NCBI GenBank assembly: GCA_027488855.1
Contig: JAIYAV010000170.1
Coordinates: forward strand, 1-47,291
Direction of reading: 5' to 3'
Origin: Saprospiraceae bacterium
GTDB taxonomy: Bacteria > Bacteroidota > Bacteroidia > Chitinophagales > Saprospiraceae
Length of the DNA stretch: 47,291 nucleotides
This document shows positions 1 through 5,971 of this stretch, one piece after another. Position numbers and translations under genes: made by a program. Each line of letters begins with the position of its first letter. Positions within the stretch are counted from its first letter, which is position 1. The notes below the pieces were generated by a model. That model saw only the letters and a program-made list of their open reading frames with translations, did not search any database and had not been told where the DNA came from.

Positions 1-162
1 ATGATCCATTCTCGTTTTTTAGTCACTACAAAAATGGGGATTCACATTATCTTTTTTCTATTCTCTTTTTAGGGGCACAAAACGCTGTTGCGCCCGTTCC
101 TGAATGAAATAACTAGCCAAACTAACCACAAAATTTATGCTGATTTCACTATTTTGAGCCCC

Positions 163-239
163 CGACCAGCGGCAGAGCCGCCAAAACGTTTGTAGAAATT
201 CAAGCAGATTAGTTCATTAAAGGTGCAGCACCGCAACCC
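163..239 (+). repeat. REP-like double-hairpin unit, left copy
   Basis: The unit has two short palindromes. The first is GCGGCAGAGCCGC (stem GCGGC/GCCGC) followed by AAAACGTTTGTAG; the second, about 20 nt on, is GGTGCAGCACC (stem GGTGC/GCACC). It ends 8 nt before the transposase start codon. The same two-hairpin unit occurs inverted at 731-805 and again in direct orientation at 896-974. This matches the REP palindromes that accompany single-copy Y1 transposases (RAYTs); that link is family knowledge, while the repeat itself is seen directly. Confidence 0.8.
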
Positions 240-247
240 AATCCCCA

Positions 248-727
248 ATGGCTAATACCTACACTCAGCTCTATTTTCAAATTGTATTTGCTGTAAAAAA
301 CCGCGATGCGCTCATCCAAAAACCATGGCGTGAAAAACTCCATGGCTACATCACTGGCATCGTGCAAAATCATGGGCACAAAATGTTATCCATCAATTCA
401 ATGCCGGATCATGTCCATATGCTTATCGGGTACAATCACACCAAGTTACTTCCTGATTTGATCGAAAACGTAAAAACCAGTTCAAACGATTACATCAAAA
501 TCAATCAACTATCACGGTTTAAATTTGAATGGCAAAAAGGATATGGTGCATTTTCTTATAGTCGTTCCCAGATTCCAGCTGTAGCCAAATACATTGAAAA
601 TCAAGAGGCCCATCATCGGAAAAAGTCATTTAGGGCTGAATATTTGGAGTTGTTGCGCAAGTTTGAGGTGGAATATGATGAGCGTTACGTTTTTGAGTTT
701 TTTGATGATGTTCGAGGGTGGGAGTAA
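248..727 (+). CDS. Y1 (HUH) single-strand transposase, IS200/RAYT family
   Basis: A 159-residue protein of the Y1_Tnp fold, the usual length for IS200/IS605 TnpA and RAYT proteins. It starts MANTYTQLYFQIVFAVK. The HUH motif is in PDHVHMLIG (His55, His57), and the likely nucleophile is Tyr115 in the segment AVAKYIENQEAHH near the C-terminus. Such enzymes cut and rejoin single-stranded DNA at hairpin ends through a 5'-phosphotyrosine link. The frame is open throughout with motifs intact, so the enzyme may be active. It lies between inverted double-hairpin repeats that are its likely substrates. Assignment to RAYT rather than canonical IS200 rests on the flanking repeats, not on residues that can be checked here. 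Confidence 0.9.
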   Translation: MANTYTQLYFQIVFAVKNRDALIQKPWREKLHGYITGIVQNHGHKMLSINSMPDHVHMLIGYNHTKLLPDLIENVKTSSNDYIKINQLSRFKFEWQKGYGAFSYSRSQIPAVAKYIENQEAHHRKKSFRAEYLELLRKFEVEYDERYVFEFFDDVRGWE

Positions 728-730
728 GGT

Positions 731-805
731 GGTTGCGGTGCGCACCTTTAATTCACTCATCCAGCACTATGTCTATAGACGTTTTGGCGGCGCTGCCGCC
801 GGTCG
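731..805 (-). repeat. REP-like double-hairpin unit, right copy (inverted)
   Basis: Reverse complement of the unit at 163-239. The GGTGC/GCACC hairpin begins 3 nt after the transposase stop codon, and the GGCGGC-GCTGCCGCC hairpin follows at about 785-801. Its sequence differs at several positions from the left copy (for example GCGCC for GAGCC in the loop), so the pair is not a fresh duplication. Confidence 0.8.
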
Positions 806-895
806 TCGACTCTAAAGATTACACAATTACCTGATAATCAACTAACATTAAGTCTATTCAAAACGTTACGCCAATTTGGGCTACTCCAGGCAAAC

Positions 896-974
896 CGACC
901 AGCGGCAGAGCCGCCAAAACGTCTGTAGAAAAGGGGGATACCATGCTTTTTAAAGGTGCAGCGCACCGTAACAA
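896..974 (+). repeat. REP-like double-hairpin unit, third copy
   Basis: Direct-orientation copy of the unit at 163-239, nearly identical over its first 36 nt (CGACCAGCGGCAGAGCCGCC and the following AAAACGTCTGTAGAAA). It is followed by GGTGCAGCGCACC, here a perfect 5-bp stem with a 3-nt loop. It lies about 90 nt beyond the transposase unit and abuts the broken 5' end of the DUF5615-like pseudogene, so it probably marks where that gene was cut. Confidence 0.75.
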
Positions 975-1274
975 TTCCTATGATGGCTTGGGGCCTAGAT
1001 TGGATATTGTACGTGTTCACGATGTAGGTCTTTCTGGAAAACCTGACCCTGAAGTACTTAAATGGGCCGTGGCTGAAATCGGATTTTGATTACGCATGAT
1101 GTACCTACCATTCATCCTCTTGCCATGGAATGGATGAATGAAAATCGTCCTATACCAGGGATTTTTCTCGTTGAACAGGATGCTTTACTTGGACGAATAC
1201 TTGATTTGTTGCTGATTGTTCATGCGAGTGAGCAGAGTGAGTGGGACGGGATGATGTATTATTTACCATTATAA
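970..1274 (+). pseudogene. Broken DUF5615 PIN-like toxin gene
   Basis: Two frames together give a recognisable DUF5615-type protein (PIN-like, toxin-antitoxin associated). From 970 the first frame reads LDIVRVHDVGLSGKPDPEVL and stops at 1087-1089. The continuation, in another frame from about 1083, reads ILITHDVPTIHPLAM and runs to the C-terminal WDGMMYYLPL, stop 1272-1274. The conserved VRVQDVGL- and LTHD-like segments of the family are visible in both halves. It lacks the N-terminal acidic segment, which would lie where the third REP unit now sits, and it has one frameshift at about 1083-1087. It is dead as it stands. No antitoxin gene is visible next to it. Confidence 0.7.
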
Positions 1275-1392
1275 GGCCCGTGCGATCAAAATTGAAGGAC
1301 TGATCACAATGTCTTTATTTTGGCCTTTTGAGCCTTTTAGAGCATGTCTAATTTTTTTTGTTTTGCTTCAAATGGCCGCACAAACAAACACA

Positions 1393-1824
1393 TTAACCTT
1401 CTTTCAACTGACTCAATACATTTTCCAAATTAAACATCCTCCCCGTCAAAGTTTTGATTTTTCCTCCCGTTTTGTCTACAAGAATTAAGGAAGGCAAAGC
1501 GTCGGTTTGGTATTCCTTTTTAAACCGCATATAGTCTTGATAAACCTGGCTATTCATTACCAACCCGCCTCCTGGAAGGTCAACCAAAAACAAAATTAGG
1601 TGTTCCTCAGCATATTGCTTAAACTCAGGGGTTGCCAGCACATTTTTGTCCATTTTTTTACAAGGTGCACACCACTCGCTCCCCGTCAAAATGATCAATA
1701 TTTTTTTGTTTTCTTTTTCAGCCTGTTCTTTTGCCTGGCTCCAATCCTTAATCATTTTTATTTCTTGTGCAAAACCTAGGAGTGGAATGGCCAGAAGTAG
1801 CAGTAAAGTTAAGGTCTGTTTCAT
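1393..1824 (-). CDS. Periplasmic thioredoxin-family protein
   Basis: A 143-residue protein with a clear signal peptide (residues 1-20, cleavage after GFAQ) and a thioredoxin-like domain with active site WCAPC (Cys52, Cys55) following TGSE. It resembles the short Thioredoxin_7/DsbD-C-like proteins of Bacteroidota, which act in the periplasm as thiol-disulfide oxidoreductases; the substrate is unknown. The domain is complete, ending with a GRMFN helix segment that normally closes the fold. The upstream IS630 element ends about 70 bp before this start codon, so the native promoter may have been cut or replaced. Confidence 0.85.
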   Translation of the reverse strand: MKQTLTLLLLLAIPLLGFAQEIKMIKDWSQAKEQAEKENKKILIILTGSEWCAPCKKMDKNVLATPEFKQYAEEHLILFLVDLPGGGLVMNSQVYQDYMRFKKEYQTDALPSLILVDKTGGKIKTLTGRMFNLENVLSQLKEG

Positions 1825-1895
1825 TTTTGGCGTTTTTGTCCCTATGGACGATGAAGAAATAAATAGTACTTTTAAACACAGCTTTTTTATGTTTA

Positions 1896-1925
1896 TACCT
1901 CACTGCGTGAGCTTTTGTGCAAAAG
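1896..1925 (+). repeat. IS630 terminal inverted repeat, left
   Basis: Matches the right end (3002-3031, reverse complement) over the first 16 nt and again at GTGCAAAA. It includes the nested palindrome CTCAC-TGC-GTGAG. The transposase stop codon (1900-1902) and last eight or so codons lie inside this repeat, so the end sequence is constrained both as a binding site and as coding sequence. Confidence 0.85.
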
Positions 1926-2946
1926 ACTGAAAGTTGTGTGTTATAAGAGATTTGATCTCTGCTTTGGTTTTGGGGCAATGGTTAATGAGGTGAATAGCGT
2001 CAACGACCACCTCATGGAAAAGGTCAGCTGATTCAAAATAACGATTGGCCAGGATGTCTTTCTTGATGTACTTCCAAAGTCGTTCAATCAGGTTGAGATT
2101 AGGCGAATAAGGTGGTAAAAAAACCAGGGTAATGCCTAAATTCTTGGCACAAGCTTTGACAAAATCACAGTGTTGATATCGTGCATTGTCCAGTACGACG
2201 TAGATTGGACGGCCTTTTTTGCAGCGTTGACTGAGCATTTCTAATACTGTTGTAACCGACTGGGCATTGATATAGGTGGTGTTAATCAAAGCATAAACTT
2301 GCAAAGTTACTGCATCCATCGCCCCTAAAACATTGATCCGATTACGCCCGGCCGCCGCCTTGATAAAGATTCTGGTAAAAGACCAGATCATACTCACTAA
2401 AGGCATGAGGTTAAAATGGGCAGCATCCATAAAGAAGACATAGCATTTTTTGGCTTTTGCTTTTTTCAACAAAGGTTTAAGTTGTTCCTTAACAAAAACT
2501 GCTTGCTTGTCCACATCAGCTTTGGCAGGGATGTGCCCAGCTTTACGTGGTTTCATGCCTAATTTATGCAAAAAGCGCCGTACTTCTGCTACGCTTAAAG
2601 TCTCTCCGGAGATTTGAATGATGGCGGCTCGGGCTTGTTTGACTGTATGCGGGGGATGAGCCCGGAAATAATCTTCAAGGCTTTGCTCATGGCCACTAAG
2701 ACAAGACTTGGGGCCTTGCCAATGGAGTACCTTGAGTTGCTCAAGGCCACCTTCGTTATACGTTTTGATGTATTTAGTGATGGTATTGCGGTGCAAACCA
2801 GTAAGTTCACTCACTTGATGCCGGGTGTAGCCTTGGCTCGTCAGATACAGGGCATCAAAACGTACTCGGATTCGAGCCAAGGGATATTGAATTCTTTCGT
2901 ATTTTACGTGCTCAATGTCAGCCTCGCTGATGTTGAGGGTAAGCAT
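1900..2946 (-). CDS. IS630-family DDE transposase
   Basis: A 348-residue transposase that cuts and pastes the surrounding element at TA dinucleotides. Residues ~25-65 form an N-terminal helix-turn-helix (QGYTRHQVSELTGLHRNTIT). The DDE_3 catalytic core follows, with Asp174 in FFMDAAHF, Asp253 in VVLDNARYQH and Glu288 in NLNLIERLWKYIKK. All three acidic residues and the YSPNLNLIE signature are present, and no frameshift is needed, unlike many IS630 members that use two frames. The C-terminal residues are encoded within the left inverted repeat. Confidence 0.95.
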   Translation of the reverse strand: MLTLNISEADIEHVKYERIQYPLARIRVRFDALYLTSQGYTRHQVSELTGLHRNTITKYIKTYNEGGLEQLKVLHWQGPKSCLSGHEQSLEDYFRAHPPHTVKQARAAIIQISGETLSVAEVRRFLHKLGMKPRKAGHIPAKADVDKQAVFVKEQLKPLLKKAKAKKCYVFFMDAAHFNLMPLVSMIWSFTRIFIKAAAGRNRINVLGAMDAVTLQVYALINTTYINAQSVTTVLEMLSQRCKKGRPIYVVLDNARYQHCDFVKACAKNLGITLVFLPPYSPNLNLIERLWKYIKKDILANRYFESADLFHEVVVDAIHLINHCPKTKAEIKSLITHNFQSFAQKLTQ

Positions 2947-3001
2947 TTGGATTTTGTTTTGGTCGACGTAAATCTAACCTTGCTTACCCTTTTTTGTGCC
3001 C

Positions 3002-3031
3002 TTTTTGCACTTTTTCTCACGCAGTGAGGTA
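3002..3031 (-). repeat. IS630 terminal inverted repeat, right
   Basis: Right end of the IS630 element, 56 bp or more upstream of the transposase start codon; it includes the same CTCAC-TGC-GTGAG palindrome as the left end. It is followed by the TA target dinucleotide at 3032-3033. Confidence 0.85.
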
Positions 3032-3101
3032 TAGTTAACGATCTTTTATGGCAAATGGCCTATTTCATAAAAAAAATTCCCCTAACTGCCCCCCTAACTG
3101 A

Positions 3102-3272
3102 TCACTCCAAAAACAAATCCTCCAGCGTCAGCACCGTTTCCACCAATCCCGAACTATTACCATTTCGATTCAAACCATAAGTGGTAAGCAAGGTAAGGCT
3201 CAGACGTTTGCGGGTTTTGGTGGCTTCTGCGAAAGTCCAGAGTTTTCGACGTAAGGTTGCTGCTTGTTCTTT
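3102..3272 (-). pseudogene. 3' fossil of an AAA-family ATPase (ATPase_2/DUF234-like)
   Basis: Read on the minus strand, this stretch encodes about 56 residues ending in the characteristic C-terminus of the multi-copy AAA ATPases of Bacteroidota: FAEATKTRKRLSLTLLTTYG, then GLNRN and ETVLTLEDLFLE, stop at 3102-3104. Family members typically end in LITTFGL...VVTLDDLF. An in-frame stop lies immediately upstream (3273-3275) and nothing of the P-loop or the rest of the protein remains; GAGCG-type repeats start about 30-70 nt further on. A closely similar fossil with the same neighbours lies at 29825-29953. Family assignment is from memory of the C-terminal motif. Confidence 0.6.
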
Positions 3273-3297
3273 CTAAGGTGAAAAATTTGCAGTTCAA

Positions 3298-3423
3298 GCA
3301 AAAACGCTCAAAAAAATGGAGTTTTCGCTCCAACTCTATCCTAATGCTGAGCGAAAAGTGGGTAAAAAAGGGCACTTTTCGCTCAGAAAACCTAAACTGT
3401 GTGAGCGAAAAGTGTATAAAAAT
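3298..3423. repeat. GAGCGAAAAGTG repeat cluster
   Basis: Three exact copies of GAGCGAAAAGTG occur: plus at 3349-3360, inverted at 3373-3384, plus at 3403-3414. The first two form a perfect stem, CTGAGCGAAAAGTG (3347-3360) pairing with CACTTTTCGCTCAG (3373-3386) over a 12-nt loop. A smaller stem TGGAG/CTCCA is at 3317-3332. No coding signal is convincing here. The same core (GAGCGGAAAGTG) recurs at 29964-30061, again next to an ATPase 3' fossil. Function unknown. Confidence 0.7.
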
Positions 3424-3447
3424 GATAGGGTTTTGGACTAGGGTGAT

Positions 3448-3828
3448 CTAGCGGTTCGTTGTTCTCCTTGGCCAATATGCTTGATAGGTTAAATAAATGC
3501 CAAGCAAAATGAGCAAAGCCTCTATTGTCAAAGCAGAATTATTATTCTTAAACTGTGTTTTATATACATGAGGAAAAAACATACGAATAAGCCCAAGCAG
3601 AATAGCTAACCACCCAATAATTGTCAAGCTCGTTTGCCAACCAAAAACCCAAATGTTATGACTGCGCACAATTGAAATCCCGGCAATAAACAGAAGTACT
3701 CCCGAAAGGTATACTAGCGGTGCAATTTGTGTCTCATAAAGCGTCGGATTCCATATTTTCAATTCTGACAAAACCATAACAATTAATGTCGGTCCAACAA
3801 TGCCTGCAATAGATTTTGATTTTTCCAA
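3448..3828 (-). CDS. Small four-helix membrane protein, unknown function
   Basis: A 126-residue protein with four hydrophobic segments at roughly residues 8-22, 37-54, 63-84 and 98-115, short polar ends and a basic tail (WPRRTTNR). Similar short membrane proteins with IVGPTL- and GWLAILLGLIRMF-like segments are scattered through bacteria without an assigned role; no enzyme motif is visible. The start ATG at 3828 is at the beginning of the first helix region and is the only reasonable one. It lies among mobile and broken genes, so recent transfer is plausible. Confidence 0.7.
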   Translation of the reverse strand: MEKSKSIAGIVGPTLIVMVLSELKIWNPTLYETQIAPLVYLSGVLLFIAGISIVRSHNIWVFGWQTSLTIIGWLAILLGLIRMFFPHVYKTQFKNNNSALTIEALLILLGIYLTYQAYWPRRTTNR

Positions 3829-3921
3829 TTCTGATTATTATGTGTTATGACCTCGCTCTACAAGTACTGCTAACAGCTCATGGCAGCAGGATTTTTATCC
3901 TTGGCATAAACAAGTTTTAAG

Positions 3922-4107
3922 TCAAATTATTCCCTTGGTTTTTACCAAGTCAAAAATCGCACCAACAGCAACCCCTATAGCCAATCCCATGGCTATGCTC
4001 AAAGCCGTGTTTCCCGAAGAAGCGCCATAGGCTGCTCCGAATGCAACGCCAAGAGCAGCCCCAATGCCTATACCATTTCCTGATTTTTTGTTTTCCTTTT
4101 CTGTCAT
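3922..4107 (-). CDS. Small glycine-zipper membrane protein
   Basis: A 61-residue protein beginning MTEKENKKSGNG and consisting of two glycine/alanine-rich membrane helices (about residues 13-30 and 34-52) with GxxxG-type spacing (GIGIGAALG, GLAIGVAVGAIF). Start chosen at 4107; a longer reading from 4164 would add 19 unlikely residues. Glycine-zipper proteins of this size occur as orphan membrane proteins. No function can be stated. Confidence 0.6.
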   Translation of the reverse strand: MTEKENKKSGNGIGIGAALGVAFGAAYGASSGNTALSIAMGLAIGVAVGAIFDLVKTKGII

Positions 4108-4210
4108 AATTGAGTAGTTATTGATGTCAATGAGACTAAAACTACAAGAAAAATTGCAAAACAAGTCCTTAATGGTTAAAAAGATGCACTTTATACTCAG
4201 CCAGCCTTAA

Positions 4211-4250
4211 ACCAAAACGGGCTGCCTCCATTCCTGAAGGCAGCCCGCTC
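4211..4250 (-). terminator. Intrinsic terminator of the susCD operon
   Basis: On the minus strand the stem GGGCTGCCT / AGGCAGCCC (4238-4246 and 4219-4227), 10-nt loop, is followed by GTTTTGGTTT. It lies 28 bp past the SusD stop codon, so the SusC-SusD transcript should end here. Confidence 0.85.
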
Positions 4251-4273
4251 TATTATTTAGCACTCACTAGAAA

Positions 4274-5959
4274 TCAATAACTCTGATTCTGCTTCAAATA
4301 CCCGGGGATATTCGAAGCACCATCGATAGCCGTTTGAGGAATCGGGAACAAACGTTTGAATTTGTCCGCGTTATTCTTTTCCGTCCAAACACCTTCGTAC
4401 TTGTTGAAGCGGATCATGTCGGTACGGCGTTGCAGCTCCCAGTACAACTCAAAGCCACGCTCGCGGTACAACAGATCCAGGTTCATGCTGGTCAAAGCAG
4501 GCGCAGGTTTGCTGAAAGTACGAGCAGCACGGATTGCGTTAACATCCGCCAGGGCACCCGCTGCGTCATTGCCTTTGCGCAATTTGGCTTCAGCGCGCAT
4601 CAGGTATACATCCGCCAAACGTACGATCGGTAAATCCACGTCACCCAGGTTTCGGCCGCTGGCTGACTTTTTGCTGAATTCGTATTTCAATACCCGGTAG
4701 CCGGTACTGTAATCACTACCAGCAACCGTGTAATCCACCTTCTCGGTAAAGTTTACGGGCAGGGTAGGTTTGTTGCGAGAAGTATTGAACAACTTGCCTA
4801 CTTTCAATTTGCCATCGGCACATCTTACAAAAGCGCCATTTACCCGTACAAAACCGTATTGCTGACCGCGCAGGATACCGCGGTTCATGTTAAAAGTAGC
4901 TCCATCCACACAGGAGTCGACTGGAATGGTCCAGTTTTGGCGGTAAAAACGTGGGTCAACCTCAGCAGGGTCGGTTGGCGCGTAAGCATTCACCCAGGTG
5001 CGGTAAAAATCGGGCGTGATCGCTGGGCCATCCGTGCCGTTGGCACCAGGGAAAGCAGCCAAGGGGAATTGATCGCCAGACAAAGAGAAATAGGCCAAAC
5101 GGTTGTGGCCGTTCAATTCAGCGCGTTGATCCACCGCGAAAACCAGCTCCTTGTTGGTGTGGTTGTCCATGTTGAAGATGGAGAAATAGTCGGCTACCAA
5201 CTGGTGTTGACCTCCACTAATGATTCTATTGGTGTAATCAATGACTTTATCCATGTCCTCACCTTTGAAATCAAAAGTAGCGGCATAAGGATCGCGGTAA
5301 ACGGCTGCATTCAGGTGCAAGCGGGCCAATAGACCCCAAACCCCAGCCTTGGTCAAACGACCAGGGCCTACATTCGTCGCCAAGTCGGGTTCGACAGCCA
5401 AAAATTCATCCCGCAGGAAATTCACTGCCTCGGTGCCACGCAGAATGGTAGACACTTCGCCCAGGTCATTTTTGATGAAAATCAATCCAAACAAGTCCAG
5501 CAGTACCAGGTTGTAATAAGCCCGCATCCCCCGTGCTTCCGCAAGGTAGGTTTTGGCAATTGGATCAGGATTGGTAGCCAGTGCGTTGATGGCCGTTACC
5601 GAGCGGGAAATCCCCGTCAACAGAATCGTCCAAGTGTTGCGCACGTTGGGGTCAGCACTGGTGATGGTATGGGTGTGCAAGGCGATGAAGATACCATTGT
5701 CGCCCCAGTCGGTACCCCCACGGTAAGGCAGGATGGCTTCGTCGGTAGAGATTTCCTGCAGTGCGAAGTAGGTCGTGTGCTGAAACAGCGAGGGCAGGGC
5801 AGCATATACTGGAGCCAGGTTGCCATCGGCAGCTTGTTTGTCCGAAAGCCCGACAGCTGAGGTTTCGTCCAGAATGATCTCATCGAGATCGGTACAGCTA
5901 TTGGAGGTAAAAAGAATGCCTACCAACAGCGCCAATGAAAAAACTATATTTTTAGTCAT
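4274..5959 (-). CDS. SusD/RagB-family nutrient-binding lipoprotein
   Basis: A 561-residue outer-membrane lipoprotein. Signal peptide with lipobox TSNSC (Cys22) followed by TDLDEI, typical of SusD N-termini. The body has the TPR-like helical SusD architecture: TYLAEARGMRAYYNLVLLDL near residue 140-160, the conserved VRLADVYLMRAEAKLR segment near 440, and YRERGFELYWELQRRTDMIRF near 510. Family role: it caps the SusC barrel on the cell surface and binds the ligand, usually an oligosaccharide or peptide. It follows SusC by 12 bp in the same operon. No glycoside hydrolase or sensor gene accompanies the pair, so the substrate cannot be predicted. Confidence 0.95.
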   Translation of the reverse strand: MTKNIVFSLALLVGILFTSNSCTDLDEIILDETSAVGLSDKQAADGNLAPVYAALPSLFQHTTYFALQEISTDEAILPYRGGTDWGDNGIFIALHTHTITSADPNVRNTWTILLTGISRSVTAINALATNPDPIAKTYLAEARGMRAYYNLVLLDLFGLIFIKNDLGEVSTILRGTEAVNFLRDEFLAVEPDLATNVGPGRLTKAGVWGLLARLHLNAAVYRDPYAATFDFKGEDMDKVIDYTNRIISGGQHQLVADYFSIFNMDNHTNKELVFAVDQRAELNGHNRLAYFSLSGDQFPLAAFPGANGTDGPAITPDFYRTWVNAYAPTDPAEVDPRFYRQNWTIPVDSCVDGATFNMNRGILRGQQYGFVRVNGAFVRCADGKLKVGKLFNTSRNKPTLPVNFTEKVDYTVAGSDYSTGYRVLKYEFSKKSASGRNLGDVDLPIVRLADVYLMRAEAKLRKGNDAAGALADVNAIRAARTFSKPAPALTSMNLDLLYRERGFELYWELQRRTDMIRFNKYEGVWTEKNNADKFKRLFPIPQTAIDGASNIPGYLKQNQSY

Positions 5960-5971
5960 GATTGTCGTTTT

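Larger units (their letters stand above)
163..805 (+). mobile_element. REP-flanked Y1 transposase unit (IS200/RAYT type)
   Basis: A 159-codon Y1 transposase gene sits between two inverted copies of a double-hairpin repeat (163-239 and 731-805). There is no accessory TnpB gene. The layout suits either an IS200-type element with subterminal hairpins or a domesticated REP-associated transposase with its REP pair. The exact ends cannot be set without an empty site; the limits given are the outer edges of the inverted repeats. A third copy just outside (896-974) favours the REP/RAYT reading over a simple IS. Confidence 0.65.
1896..3031 (-). mobile_element. Complete IS630-family insertion sequence
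   Basis: An element of 1136 bp bounded by terminal inverted repeats that begin TACCTCACTGCGTGAG (16 of 16 identical), then diverge for 5 nt and match again over GTGCAAAA. It is flanked on both sides by TA (1894-1895 and 3032-3033), the target duplication expected for IS630/Tc1-mariner elements. It carries one intact DDE transposase gene. It looks structurally complete and possibly active. Confidence 0.9.

Noticed and set aside
838-1020. Open frame of 60 codons on the minus strand across the third REP unit
   Set aside because: It is created by the palindromic repeat itself and overlaps the DUF5615 remnant; a similar frame segment appears at the other REP copies.
3257-3451. Open frame of 64 codons through the GAGCG repeats
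   Set aside because: It merely translates the repeats (SFRSN, TFRSEN) and has no start signal or homology that I recognise.
3840-3900. Possible attC-like cassette site (GCTAACAGCTCATGGCAGC) near the small membrane genes
   Set aside because: Only a 7-nt core is shared with a stretch near 29110, the paired R'/R'' boxes of an attC site cannot be drawn, and no integrase is present.
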